Shown: one piece after another, positions 25,903 to 34,990 of the stretch
Position numbering within the stretch: the stretch's first letter is position 1
Layout: each line of letters opens with the position of its first letter
DNA from: Acetobacterium sp.
Lineage (GTDB): Bacteria; Bacillota; Clostridia; Eubacteriales; Eubacteriaceae
Assembly: GCA_028692885.1 (NCBI GenBank)
Contig: JAQUWM010000020.1
Coordinates: 1 to 37,232, forward strand
Reading direction: 5' to 3'
Length of the DNA stretch: 37,232 bases
Translations under genes and position numbers: made by a program
The notes under the pieces: model-generated
Told to the model about the DNA's origin: nothing
Seen by the model: only the letters and a program-made list of their open reading frames with translations
Database searches by the model: none

Positions 25903-27198
25903 TTATTGCAGGGTATCCCCTTTGATATTATTTTTCTTTGAATCCGGTTTTTGATTACTTTTTGGCAAAACAATCGAAAAAGTACTGCCTTTATTTGGAA
26001 TCGAGTCAATTTTGATTTTGCCATTATGCTTTTTGACGATATAGTCAGCAATATTCAAGCCCAGCCCGACACCACCGGTTTCCCGGTTTCGGGCATCATC
26101 AACCCGGTAAAAGCGGCTAAAGACTTTTGCCTTTTCTTCTTCGGTAAGCCCAATTCCGGTATCTTTAACCTCGATAACCAGATGTCTTTTCCCCTGGACG
26201 AGACATAATTGCACCTTTCCACCAACCGGCGTATATTTAATGGCATTATCCACTAAAATTCGAACCGCCTGTTTAAGCCGTTCTTCATCCCCCCGATATT
26301 GGATCCCCAGTGAAATGTTCTCACTTAACTCAATTTCCTTTTCATTAGCCAGTTCGGTCATCAGATCGACCATTTGCTGACACATCGAAGACAAGTCAAA
26401 AACTTCCTTGTCAATCGCCAGCCGCTGATTTTCAGCCTGAGCCAGCAGCAATAACTCTGAAATGAGTTTTGCCATGGTTTCACCTTCACTGGCAATGTTG
26501 TTCAACCACTTCATATTATCCTTGATCTGTTCATCTTCTTTGAGCTTCAGCACCTCAACATTGGTTTGGATCACCGTCAGCGGGGTTCGCAGTTCATGGG
26601 AAGCATTGGCGATAAATTTCTTCTGATCTTCAAAGGTATCTTTGATCGGCTGCAGCGATTTTCCGGCCAGAAAATAGCTGATGGGAATCAGCACCGCAAT
26701 GGAACCTAAACCAATCAAAAACAAAAATGAAATCACATAGGCAATAATTGATCGTTCGGTCGAAATTTGCTGAAAGACCTGAAGGACATAGTCGTTTGAA
26801 TTATTGGAATATGGCAGGGTATATACCCGATACTCGATATTTTCTGAGACCAGCAAATCAAACTGCGGGGTTTCATTTTTCTTGATGGCCAGCTCATAAC
26901 CCAGCATGATCAAGCTGCGGTCTTCCACCTTCATCGATTTTACCACTCGGCTGCTGTCCCACATAATAAATTGATAACCAAATTTGTCGTGAACCGAGTC
27001 CCCGGAATTGATCGGTTGGGAACTTGTTTGTCCGTTGTTTGCTATGATTTCCTTGGCTACCGTTGTCAAATACATCTCTCCGGAAAGACCGAGGCTCCAG
27101 TTGACTAAAAAACCCAGAAGAAAGATAAATATAAACATGAAAATAACCAGGATCAGCGTATTGAAAAGGGTAATCTTGCGCTTGATTTCTTTAAACAT
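25903..27198 (-). CDS. Sensor histidine kinase, partner of the OmpR regulator at 27217-27885
   Basis: A 431-residue membrane kinase. Two membrane helices (about 12-35 and 155-178) flank an extracellular sensor of about 120 residues with no recognisable domain. HisKA carries the phosphorylated His201 in NASHELRTPLTVIQ. The ATPase domain has N-box VDNAIKYT, G1 VKDTGIGL and G2 GGVGLGLNIADYIV. No clear HAMP domain lies between helix 2 and HisKA; only about 20 residues separate them. RBS TTAAGGCCC or GGAGAG is near the ATG. It starts 18 bases after its response regulator. The signal is unknown. Confidence 0.93.
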   Translation of the reverse strand: MFKEIKRKITLFNTLILVIFMFIFIFLLGFLVNWSLGLSGEMYLTTVAKEIIANNGQTSSQPINSGDSVHDKFGYQFIMWDSSRVVKSMKVEDRSLIMLGYELAIKKNETPQFDLLVSENIEYRVYTLPYSNNSNDYVLQVFQQISTERSIIAYVISFLFLIGLGSIAVLIPISYFLAGKSLQPIKDTFEDQKKFIANASHELRTPLTVIQTNVEVLKLKEDEQIKDNMKWLNNIASEGETMAKLISELLLLAQAENQRLAIDKEVFDLSSMCQQMVDLMTELANEKEIELSENISLGIQYRGDEERLKQAVRILVDNAIKYTPVGGKVQLCLVQGKRHLVIEVKDTGIGLTEEEKAKVFSRFYRVDDARNRETGGVGLGLNIADYIVKKHNGKIKIDSIPNKGSTFSIVLPKSNQKPDSKKNNIKGDTLQ

Positions 27199-27216
27199 GG
27201 GCCTTAACTCTCCAAC

Positions 27217-27885
27217 CTATTTTTTCCCAAGCGTATAGCCTACCCCTCGGATGGTATCAATTTTAACTTGGGTATCGATAATTTTTTTACGCAGATTATG
27301 AACATAGATTTCAATATTGTTTTCATTGACTTCTTTATCAAAGCCCCACACCCGATCCAGAATCTGTTCCCTCGTAAAAACCTGATTAGGGCGCTTTAAC
27401 AGCATTTCCAGAATCTTCGCTTCCTTGACAGACAGCTTGAATTCCTTATTTTCGGTTTGTAAGATGTTCTTTTTGGTATTGAAGCTGACATCTTCAAAGA
27501 CAATTGTCTCGCCCTTAATGCCATGATCTGGACGGCGTCCCAGGGCGCGAATTCGGGCAAACAGTTCTTTAGCTGAAAACGGTTTGATCAAATAGTCATC
27601 GGCGCCCAAATCCAGTCCTTTCACCTTGTCATCAATGGTGCCCTTGGCTGTCAGCATCAGCACCGGGGTGTTAATTCCCTGGTCACGGATCTGCTGCAGA
27701 ATTTCAATCCCGCTTTTGATCGGCAGCATAATATCTAAAACAATGACATCATAAATAGGGTTCAGTGCAAATAACAGACCTTCCTCCCCATCGTTGGCAA
27801 TGTCACAATCGATGTTTTGTATTTTACATAATTCCTGGAGTGCATCGGTTATTTTTTTTTCGTCTTCTACAAATAATATACGCAT
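27217..27885 (-). CDS. OmpR-family response regulator
   Basis: A 222-residue regulator: receiver domain with acidic pocket E7-D8 and phosphoacceptor Asp51 in VIVLDIMLP, switch Thr in LMLTAKG and Lys in DDYLIKPFS, then a winged-helix domain ending GFDKEVNENNIEIYVHNLRKK and TIRGVGYTL. The frame is open 45 bases upstream, but AAGGAG stands 7 bases before the ATG at 27885, where the family similarity begins. It precedes its kinase in the same operon and is divergent from a second two-component pair 207 bases away. Confidence 0.94.
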   Translation of the reverse strand: MRILFVEDEKKITDALQELCKIQNIDCDIANDGEEGLLFALNPIYDVIVLDIMLPIKSGIEILQQIRDQGINTPVLMLTAKGTIDDKVKGLDLGADDYLIKPFSAKELFARIRALGRRPDHGIKGETIVFEDVSFNTKKNILQTENKEFKLSVKEAKILEMLLKRPNQVFTREQILDRVWGFDKEVNENNIEIYVHNLRKKIIDTQVKIDTIRGVGYTLGKK

Positions 27886-28006
27886 AAAGCGACTCCTTCC
27901 GTATTTTGAATTTTGATTATAAGCTAACATCTAATTATAGAGCTGAAATCTTAAAGCTATATAAAACAAGGAAAATATGATATTATTTTAAGGTAATCAA
28001 AAACTA

Positions 28007-28049
28007 CCGTACCGACCAATTGTTAATCTGTTATGACAATTGTCGCTAC
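28007..28049. repeat. Palindromic repeat, copy 1, upstream of the second response regulator
   Basis: Positions 28007-28032 are identical over 26 bases to 30252-30277. This copy forms an imperfect dyad: GTACCGACCAATTGT (28009-28023) against ACAATTGTCGCTAC (28036-28049), with the perfect core CAATTGT / ACAATTG. It lies in the divergent promoter region between the two two-component systems. Confidence 0.8.
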
Positions 28050-28092
28050 TGCTTTTATCTTTTTCATTTATCGATTGGTTATGGAGGTTCCC

Positions 28093-28770
28093 ATGAAAGA
28101 AATACTCATTATTGAAGATGATAAGAAAATATCCCGGATCATTGAACTGCAGCTTAAGCATGCCGGTTTTGAGACGGTTAAAGCTTTTACCGGTCGGGAA
28201 GGAATTAAAGCCTACCATCAAAATCCCGCCTTTGATCTGATTTTACTTGATCTTATGCTGCCGGAGGTCTCTGGCTATGATGTTCTTAAATATATCAAGG
28301 CGCAGAATCATCACCTGCCGATTATCCTGTTAACCGCCAGGGATGATACCCGTGATGTGGTAACCGGTTTTGAGCTAGGTGCCGATGATTATGTAACTAA
28401 GCCCTTTAATTTTGAAGAACTGCTGGCTCGGATCAAAGCTAATATCCGAAAAAATACACCGGAAGCAGCGCTGAACACGCATCTGGTTTTTAAGGACATT
28501 GAGATCGATCTGGATGCCTTCAGCGTTAAACGCCAATCCCAGAAAATCACCTTATCCCGGACTGAATTTGATCTGTTTTACTATCTCGTACTCAACCATG
28601 ATCTGGTTCAGTCCCGGGAACAAATACTCACCAAGGTATGGGGCTTTGATTATGACGGTGGCGATAATATTGTGGATGTTTATATCAAATACCTGCGCGA
28701 TAAAATCGACCGTGATTTTGCTGAGAAATTAATTCAGACCGTTCGGGGGCGGGGCTATGTGGTTCGATAA
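28093..28770 (+). CDS. OmpR-family response regulator (second system)
   Basis: A 225-residue regulator: receiver domain with E8-D9-D10, phosphoacceptor Asp53 in ILLDLMLPE, Thr in ILLTARDD and Lys in DDYVTKPFN; C-terminal winged helix ending GFDYDGGDNIVDVYIKYLRDK and TVRGRGYVV. An upstream in-frame ATG at 28033 would add a hydrophobic 20-residue extension unlike the family; GGAGG sits 5 bases before the ATG at 28093, so I start there. Its last 14 bases overlap the kinase gene, which suggests translational coupling. Confidence 0.94.
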   Translation: MKEILIIEDDKKISRIIELQLKHAGFETVKAFTGREGIKAYHQNPAFDLILLDLMLPEVSGYDVLKYIKAQNHHLPIILLTARDDTRDVVTGFELGADDYVTKPFNFEELLARIKANIRKNTPEAALNTHLVFKDIEIDLDAFSVKRQSQKITLSRTEFDLFYYLVLNHDLVQSREQILTKVWGFDYDGGDNIVDVYIKYLRDKIDRDFAEKLIQTVRGRGYVVR

Positions 28771-30235
28771 GCTGAATATCCCCGGTCGAAAAAAACCGCT
28801 GAAAATATATCATCGTATCGTTTTCTTTTTTATTCTGGCTCTCACCGCAGTTCTGACGCTGTCGTTTTTAATGGTGTTCTTTTTTTCGCAGCAACTGATT
28901 TTAAATGAAAGTAAATCCACGATGATCCGGTTTAATAATTACGTTATCAATACTCTGGATGAAAACATGCCCACCCTGCTCAGTTTACCGACCAATCAGC
29001 GACTGGAGTTCATCTCTGATAAACTGTACCCCTATGTCAAGGATAATTCCCTGATTGCCTATCAGCTTAACGATAACCAGGGCAATCTTTATCAGTCATC
29101 GGAAATTCTGACCGATTTGCTAGTTGCCGAAAATCTGGAACAATACAATTTTGATTTATTCGAGTTCAGCTTTAATGATGATAATGATCAGACGATCTCA
29201 GTAAACTCCCTGCGTTACAACCAGATCGAATACTATTACCTGGGCTCTTACTACGTTCTCGAGGACGGGGATATTATCTATCTCCAGATTATCAAAAATC
29301 TCAATGACAGTTACGTGTTTATGACAACCTTGTTTGCTCTGATGATTTCCATCAGTATTCTCGGCTTGGTTGCGATTATCCTGCTTGGTATTTACGGTAC
29401 TAAACAAACCCTTAAACCGTTGATCGAGATTTCGGAAACCGCTAAAAACATCACTGAAAATAACCTCAATGTGCGAATCGAAGAGACCGGTAATAAGGAT
29501 GAACTGGATCAACTGATCATCTCGCTGAACCAGATGATTAGAAAACTGGAGTCGGCTTTTAATAACCAGAAGCGATTTGTTTCTGATGCCTCCCATGAGC
29601 TGCGAATTCCCCTGACGGTCATTCAGGGCTATATCGATATTTTATCAGATTGGGGCAAAAACGACCCGCAGTTGCGGGATGAATCGATCGAGGCGATTCA
29701 AGATGAAATTCAGGGCATGAATATGATGGTCGAAGACTTATTATTGATTACGCGCATTGAAAACAATTATTTTGATGAAGATTTTATTATTATTGATGTT
29801 TCGGTGCTATTGGAAAAGATTTTTTATCAGTGTCAAATGATTGACCCGGATCATGATTACCTCATGGAATCCTGTGATCATGCCTTTGTCCGGGGCAATG
29901 AAGGTCTGTTGATTCAAGCCATCCGGGGTCTTCTCGACAATAGCCGCAAATATACTCCCCTTGGTGGAACCATCACCCTGAGCTGTCGGGTTTGCAATAA
30001 AAAAATGAATGAAATCTCGGTCAGCGATAGCGGCTGTGGGATTCCCCGATCCGAACTTGAAAAAATCAAAGCGCGCTTTTACCGCATCAGCAGCGATCGT
30101 TCCCGAGCAACTGGAGGTTCCGGTTTGGGTTTATCGATTATTGACAGCATCGTTAACATTCATCAGGGCAAACTGATAATTACCAGCGAACTCGGTCAGG
30201 GTACCAAAGCTTCGATCTTTCTTAAAAAAAATTAA
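28757..30235 (+). CDS. Sensor histidine kinase (second system)
   Basis: A 492-residue kinase: first membrane helix at about 22-46, an extracellular sensor of about 135 residues rich in Asn, Asp and Tyr, second helix at about 188-214, HAMP domain (about 215-268, KPLIEISETAKNITENNL), HisKA with His280 in DASHELRIPLTVIQ, and an ATPase domain with LLDNSRKYT, VSDSGCGIP and GGSGLGLSI. The residue after ELR in the H-box is Ile rather than the usual Thr, which could alter phosphatase activity. It overlaps its response regulator by 14 bases. No family-specific sensor domain is recognised. Confidence 0.94.
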   Translation: MWFDKLNIPGRKKPLKIYHRIVFFFILALTAVLTLSFLMVFFFSQQLILNESKSTMIRFNNYVINTLDENMPTLLSLPTNQRLEFISDKLYPYVKDNSLIAYQLNDNQGNLYQSSEILTDLLVAENLEQYNFDLFEFSFNDDNDQTISVNSLRYNQIEYYYLGSYYVLEDGDIIYLQIIKNLNDSYVFMTTLFALMISISILGLVAIILLGIYGTKQTLKPLIEISETAKNITENNLNVRIEETGNKDELDQLIISLNQMIRKLESAFNNQKRFVSDASHELRIPLTVIQGYIDILSDWGKNDPQLRDESIEAIQDEIQGMNMMVEDLLLITRIENNYFDEDFIIIDVSVLLEKIFYQCQMIDPDHDYLMESCDHAFVRGNEGLLIQAIRGLLDNSRKYTPLGGTITLSCRVCNKKMNEISVSDSGCGIPRSELEKIKARFYRISSDRSRATGGSGLGLSIIDSIVNIHQGKLIITSELGQGTKASIFLKKN

Positions 30236-30251
30236 CCGTGATCGACAAACC

Positions 30252-30320
30252 CCGTACCGACCAATTGTTAATCTGTTGGATGCTGCAAGGCAGACAACAT
30301 GATGTAACAATTGTTGGTAC
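30252..30320. repeat. Palindromic repeat, copy 2, downstream of the second kinase
   Basis: Positions 30252-30277 repeat the 26 bases at 28007-28032 exactly. Here the element is longer: GTACCGACCAATTGTTA (30254-30270) pairs, with two small mismatches or bulges, with TAACAATTGTTGGTAC (30305-30320) across a 34-base middle. It lies between the convergent kinase and argD stops, and no T-run follows directly. Confidence 0.8.
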
Positions 30321-30333
30321 TAGTTGATCCTAT

Positions 30334-30365
30334 ATTAACAGCAATCTGCAAATGTTAATTTTATC
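30334..30365 (+). terminator. Weak terminator candidate after the second kinase gene
   Basis: ATTAACA pairs with TGTTAAT around a 12-base loop that can itself form GCA / TGC, followed by TTTATC. The stem is AT-only apart from one pair and the T-run is short, so this is tentative. Confidence 0.3.
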
Positions 30366-30379
30366 ATACCGTTAGTACA

Positions 30380-31552
30380 TTAAAGGCATTCTGAGAAAAT
30401 CTGCACCGCCTGATCAATTTCTTCGTTGGTAACGACTAAAGGTGGGACAAAACGGATGGCATTGCTGCCGGCAGTGATTAGGAGCAAGCCTTTTTCCATC
30501 GCTTTGGCGACGATGGCACCCAGATCGGCATCAACCTGAACGCCGACAATCAGCCCCATTCCGCGAACCTCTTTAATGGTTGGATGGTCTTTTTTCAAGG
30601 CTTCCAGTTTGGTTTTCAGATAGTCCCCTTTTTCAACCACCGCTTCAAAAAATCCCGGTGCCGTCAAGGTTTCAATGACATATTTGGCCGTGGCAGTCAC
30701 AAATGGATTGCCCCCAAAGGTGGAAGCATGGGTACCTGGGGTAAAGACTTCGGCCACATGATCTTTGGCAATAATGCCGCCGATGGGGACCCCGCCCCCT
30801 AAGCCTTTAGCCATGGTCACCACATCCGGCACGACACCGTATTGCTGATAGGCAAAGAGTTTTCCCGAACGGCCAATCCCCGTTTGAACCTCGTCAAAAA
30901 TCAGCACGATGTTTTGTTCATCACAGATTTTGCGGACTTCTTTTAAATAGTCCGGATCAGCGGGATATATTCCCCCTTCACCCTGAATCGGTTCTAAAAT
31001 AATCCCACAGGTTTTAGGGCTGATCTGAGCTTTCAGCGCATCGATATCATTGTAGGGCACATGATAAATTTCCGGCATCAGGGGTTCCAGGTTTTCCTGA
31101 TATTTGGGCTGACCGGTAGCGGTAATCGCGGCATAGGTTCGGCCATGGAAAGACTGATTCATGGCAATGATTTCCACCGCTTCCTTATTTTTCTTGAGCT
31201 TGCCGTAAACCCGGCACAGTTTCAAGGCCGCTTCACAGGCTTCTGCCCCGCTGTTGCAAAAGAAAACCTTGTCCAGTCCGCTGGCTTTGGTCAGCATCTC
31301 GGCCAGTTCAATTCCCGGTTCAGACCAGTAAAGATTGGAAATATGCACCAGTTTTTCCATTTGCGCCTGCATCGCCGCCAACACCCCCGGATGGGAATGA
31401 CCGAGCGCATCAACAGCGATTCCAGCGACAAAATCCAGATATTCTTTGCCCTCATGATCAGTCAGGACACAGCCCTGACCCTTATCAAATACCAATGGAA
31501 AACGTTTATAGGTTTCCATGATCACATTGTTTCCTCGTGTTATTAAATCCAT
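30380..31552 (-). CDS. argD: Acetylornithine aminotransferase
   Basis: A 390-residue class III PLP aminotransferase of arginine synthesis: N-acetylglutamate semialdehyde + glutamate to N-acetylornithine + 2-oxoglutarate. FVAGIAVDALGHSHPGV is the N-terminal signature, FFCNSGAEACEAALKL binds the PLP phosphate, SFHGRTYAA stacks on the ring, LIFDEVQTGIGRSG holds the ring Asp, and the Schiff-base Lys lies in VTMAKGLGGGVPIGG. The ending TAGSNAIRFVPPLVV is typical of ArgD. RBS AGGAGG precedes the ATG. It lies 9 bases after argB as the last gene of argC-argJ-argB-argD. Confidence 0.96.
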   Translation of the reverse strand: MDLITRGNNVIMETYKRFPLVFDKGQGCVLTDHEGKEYLDFVAGIAVDALGHSHPGVLAAMQAQMEKLVHISNLYWSEPGIELAEMLTKASGLDKVFFCNSGAEACEAALKLCRVYGKLKKNKEAVEIIAMNQSFHGRTYAAITATGQPKYQENLEPLMPEIYHVPYNDIDALKAQISPKTCGIILEPIQGEGGIYPADPDYLKEVRKICDEQNIVLIFDEVQTGIGRSGKLFAYQQYGVVPDVVTMAKGLGGGVPIGGIIAKDHVAEVFTPGTHASTFGGNPFVTATAKYVIETLTAPGFFEAVVEKGDYLKTKLEALKKDHPTIKEVRGMGLIVGVQVDADLGAIVAKAMEKGLLLITAGSNAIRFVPPLVVTNEEIDQAVQIFSECL

Positions 31553-31561
31553 TTTGTCCTC

Positions 31562-32431
31562 CTAAATAATGGAACGACGAATCATCGTTCCCACCCCGGC
31601 GGCAGTGAACAGTTCCAGTAACATGGAGTGCTCCACCTTGCCATCTAAAATATGTACTGAATTGACCCCCTGGTTCAGAGCGTCGACGCTGTTTTCCACC
31701 TTGGGAATCATCCCGCCGGAGATAATTCCTTCTTCAATCAGCTTGGGCACATTTTCAGCAAAGAGCCGCCGAATAATCGAATCCGGATTGTCTGGGTCCA
31801 TATAGACTCCATCGGTATCGGTCAGATAGATCAATTTTTCAGCCTTCATTGCTTTAGCAATGGCATAGGCTACATGGTCCGCATTAATGTTATAGCTCTG
31901 ACCGGTTTTATCGGTGCCTATTGGGGCAATTACCGGCAGGTAGTCGTCTTTTAACAAGGTGTTTAAAAGACGGTTATCAACATGGATAATATCTCCGACA
32001 AAACCGATGTCCAGATTATTGACAAATTTCTTTTTAACCTTGATCATCCCCCCGTCCTTGCCGGAAAGCCCGACGGCGTTCATTTCACGGTTCTGGAGCA
32101 GCTGCACAATTTCTTTATTGATTTTTCCGGATAAGACCATTTCGGCAACTTCGACTACCTTCTCGTTGGTGATTCGCAGACCCTCGACAAATTCAGTGTG
32201 AATCTCCAGATCACTCAGCATCCCAGATATATCTTTACCACCGCCATGAACAATAATCAGACGGATGCCAACCAGCCGCATCAGCGAAATATCATCCATC
32301 ACCGATTGCTTTCTGGCCTCATCATACATAAAGCTGCCGCCATATTTAATGACCATGGTTTTCTTTTTAAACTGTTGGATATAGGGCAAGGCTTCAATTA
32401 GAATCTTGGCCTTTTCAATATATTTTTCCAT
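31562..32431 (-). CDS. argB: Acetylglutamate kinase, arginine-sensitive type
   Basis: A 289-residue amino-acid kinase phosphorylating N-acetylglutamate. VIKYGGSFM binds the phosphates, LIIVHGGGKDIS and GLRITNEKVVEVAEMVLSG form the substrate site, and GGMIPKVENSVDAL is the nucleotide-site motif. About 25 residues precede the first strand (KAKILIEALPYIQQF), corresponding to the N-terminal helix that interlinks dimers into the hexameric, arginine-inhibited form of the enzyme. That predicts end-product inhibition at this step, although the ArgJ gene indicates acetyl recycling. It is third in the arg operon, 19 bases after argJ. Confidence 0.96.
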   Translation of the reverse strand: MEKYIEKAKILIEALPYIQQFKKKTMVIKYGGSFMYDEARKQSVMDDISLMRLVGIRLIIVHGGGKDISGMLSDLEIHTEFVEGLRITNEKVVEVAEMVLSGKINKEIVQLLQNREMNAVGLSGKDGGMIKVKKKFVNNLDIGFVGDIIHVDNRLLNTLLKDDYLPVIAPIGTDKTGQSYNINADHVAYAIAKAMKAEKLIYLTDTDGVYMDPDNPDSIIRRLFAENVPKLIEEGIISGGMIPKVENSVDALNQGVNSVHILDGKVEHSMLLELFTAAGVGTMIRRSII

Positions 32432-32450
32432 TTATTACTCTTTTCTTTTT

Positions 32451-33674
32451 TTAACTTCGATAATCGCCATTGATCTTAACATAGTCATAGGACAGATCAC
32501 AACCCCAGGCTACTGCTTTTTCGTCGCCTTCTTCCATTTCAACCGAAATATAAATATCCGTTTCGGATAAAACTTTTTTCGCTTCATCTTCATCAAAAGC
32601 GATCGGGGCACCGTCATTTAGAAGAGTGATCATCCCAGCCTGACTGGAAAAAACCAGCGAAACCTTTAATGGATCAAAGTCGGCCCCGGAATAACCCAGG
32701 GCACAGAGCACTCGTCCCCAGTTGGCATCTTCGCCAAACAGCGCTGTTTTGACCAGACTGGAGGTGATCACCGATTTAGCCAGTTTGCGGGCATCATCCT
32801 TTGTTTTGGTGCCATGGACTTCCACTTCGACAAACTTGGAAGCACCTTCGCCGTCGCGAATGATTTTTTTAGCCAGAGTTTTATGAACATAGATAAAGGC
32901 TTCTTTAAAGATCTCATAATCCGGGGTGTTTTCCTGCAAGAGTTGATTGCCGGCCAACCCATTGGCAATCACCGTGACCATATCATTGGTGCTGGTATCG
33001 CCATCGACAGAGATCATGTTATAGGTATCCACCGTCGTTTCTTTCAGGAGTTTATCCAGCAGAGCCGGTTCAATCTTCACATCGGTGGTCACAAAGGATA
33101 ACATCGTGGCCATATTGGGATGAATCATCCCAGAGCCTTTGGCCATCCCTCCAATCTTCACCGACTTCCCAGAAATTTCCACTTCGATGGCGATGGTTTT
33201 TTGAATTGTATCGGTGGTCAGAATGGCATTGGCGGCAGTATCACCGTCTTTCTCAGTATTTCCCAGTTTTTCTCCCAGACTCTCAATACCAGACAAAATT
33301 TTCTCCACTGGCAAGATCACCCCGATAACCCCAGTTGAGGCAATCAGTATATCCTCGGGCTGTAAACCCAAAACCGCTGCTGCCTTAGTAGCTGTAGCTA
33401 CCACTGCTTCTTCCCCTTTTTGTCCGGTGCAGGCATTGGCGTTGCCGCTGTTGACCACTACCGCCTGCTTATAGGGATTATTCATAACTTTATTACACCA
33501 GAGAATCGGTGCCGCCTTGACAACGTTCGTTGTTGTCATAATGCTCGTTGCGCCTGGCACTTCCGATAAAATCATCGCCAGATCATTTTTTTCATTTTTT
33601 TTGAGGCCGCAATTGATCCCACCGGTTTTAAAACCTGTGGGTGTTGTTACTCCGCCGGTCTTTATTACTTTCAT
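32451..33674 (-). CDS. argJ: Bifunctional glutamate N-acetyltransferase / ornithine acetyltransferase
   Basis: A 407-residue Ntn-type enzyme that moves the acetyl group from acetylornithine to glutamate; many homologues also use acetyl-CoA. The self-cleavage site is the Ala-Thr bond in HPNMATMLSFVTTD, which yields two chains with Thr as nucleophile. VVNSGNANACTG, ASTGVIGVILP and SVDGDTSTNDM are family motifs, and the C-terminus WGCDLSYDYVKINGDYRS is standard. An ATG 15 bases upstream is in frame, but GAGGAG stands 7 bases before the ATG at 33674. It makes arginine synthesis here the cyclic type, so ArgE is not needed. Confidence 0.95.
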   Translation of the reverse strand: MKVIKTGGVTTPTGFKTGGINCGLKKNEKNDLAMILSEVPGATSIMTTTNVVKAAPILWCNKVMNNPYKQAVVVNSGNANACTGQKGEEAVVATATKAAAVLGLQPEDILIASTGVIGVILPVEKILSGIESLGEKLGNTEKDGDTAANAILTTDTIQKTIAIEVEISGKSVKIGGMAKGSGMIHPNMATMLSFVTTDVKIEPALLDKLLKETTVDTYNMISVDGDTSTNDMVTVIANGLAGNQLLQENTPDYEIFKEAFIYVHKTLAKKIIRDGEGASKFVEVEVHGTKTKDDARKLAKSVITSSLVKTALFGEDANWGRVLCALGYSGADFDPLKVSLVFSSQAGMITLLNDGAPIAFDEDEAKKVLSETDIYISVEMEEGDEKAVAWGCDLSYDYVKINGDYRS

Positions 33675-33716
33675 GTCTTTACTCCTCATATTATAATAAC
33701 TTATCCGAATTTTTGT

Positions 33717-34757
33717 TTAGATTGGGAAATCGGCAATAAAGTCGATGCCGATTTTTTCGGCCAGACCAAAACAGATATTCATATTTTGAACGGCCTGCCC
33801 GGCGGCACCTTTAATCAGGTTGTCAATAGCACCGACCACAATGACGTGGTTAGTGCGGGGATCAATAGTCAGCCCAATGTCGCAATAATTGGTTCCTTTC
33901 ACCCAGCGGGTTTCCGGCATCCGGTTTTCCAGGATTCTGACAAAATATTCATCGTGATAAAAGTCTCTGTAAATCGCCTTTACCTCTTCCAGGCTCAGGT
34001 CTACCGTTAACTTGGCATAGGATAAGGCCAGAATTCCGCGGTTCATCGGAACCAGATGGGGGGTGAACAGAATATTAAAGTTCTGCCCATTTAACAGCCG
34101 CAATTCCTGCTCAATTTCCGGAGTATGCCGATGGGACCCAATTTTGTAGGCCTTGATGGTTTCATTACATTCCGAGTACATCAGCTCGGTGATCGTTCCC
34201 CGACCAGCTCCAGTTACCCCCGATTTAGCATCGACGATAATACTGCCAGTATCAATGAGATTGTTTTTTATAAGCGGTGCCAGGCTTAAAATACTACAGG
34301 TTGTATAGCAGCCAGGATTCGAAATAAGCTGGGCTTTTTTTATCTCCTCCCGATGCAATTCGCATAATCCGTATACCGCTTCATTAAGTAATGGATGATT
34401 AAAATGTTCGGTTTTGTACCAGTCTTCATAGATCTCAATATCTTTAAGCCGAAAATCGGCACCCAGATCAATGACCTTTGTTTTCTTTAGCACATCGGCT
34501 GTAACCGTTTTGGATGCAATGCCATGAGGCAAAGCCAGAAATACTACATCCGACTTTTCTGCTAGCGCCTTGATGTCCGTTGCTTCGCAAACCAGATCGG
34601 TAATGCTTTCAAAATTTCCGTAAACATCACTGAATTTTTGTCCAGAAAAGCTTCTGGTTCCGATTGTCACCACTTCTACTTCCGGATGCCGCATTAAAAT
34701 TCGGATCAGTTCCTGTCCGGCATAACCAGTTCCTCCGATAACAGATGCTTTAATCAT
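33717..34757 (-). CDS. argC: N-acetyl-gamma-glutamyl-phosphate reductase
   Basis: A 346-residue NADPH-dependent reductase, first gene of argCJBD. The nucleotide-binding motif is GGTGYAGQELIRIL at about 9-22, the catalytic Cys lies in SNPGCYTT (about 147), and the catalytic His in GSHRHTPEI. VTGAGRG and the C-terminal GAIDNLIKGAAGQAVQNMN are diagnostic. The RBS is AAAGGAAAGGAAA. The leader of about 227 bases contains two modest hairpins, but I found no T-box. Confidence 0.96.
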   Translation of the reverse strand: MIKASVIGGTGYAGQELIRILMRHPEVEVVTIGTRSFSGQKFSDVYGNFESITDLVCEATDIKALAEKSDVVFLALPHGIASKTVTADVLKKTKVIDLGADFRLKDIEIYEDWYKTEHFNHPLLNEAVYGLCELHREEIKKAQLISNPGCYTTCSILSLAPLIKNNLIDTGSIIVDAKSGVTGAGRGTITELMYSECNETIKAYKIGSHRHTPEIEQELRLLNGQNFNILFTPHLVPMNRGILALSYAKLTVDLSLEEVKAIYRDFYHDEYFVRILENRMPETRWVKGTNYCDIGLTIDPRTNHVIVVGAIDNLIKGAAGQAVQNMNICFGLAEKIGIDFIADFPI

Positions 34758-34990
34758 TTTATTTTCCTTTCCTTTCTTAATGCCTTTATTTTAAGAATAG
34801 TAAGAGTTTAGGCAAACCGGATCGCACCATCGATTCCCACAAGAATCAGTTCGAAGTTTATCTACAATCTTAATATTCTATTTTTCTTCCCCTTAATAAT
34901 CCACCATCACAAGTTCTTTAAATATTTATTTTACCAAAATAAATGATGTCTGTCTGTTAGTTTATGAAATTTATTAATTCTTATTTCTAT

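Noticed and set aside
28033-28092. Earlier ATG for the second response regulator
   Set aside because: It would add a 20-residue hydrophobic extension and starts within the palindromic repeat; GGAGG clearly serves the ATG at 28093.
28007-30320. CRISPR-like repeats
   Set aside because: Only two copies, over 2 kb apart and separated by two genes; no repeat-spacer periodicity.
34758-34985. T-box leader before argC
   Set aside because: No AGGGTGGNACC antiterminator motif and no terminator with a U-run is present in the leader.
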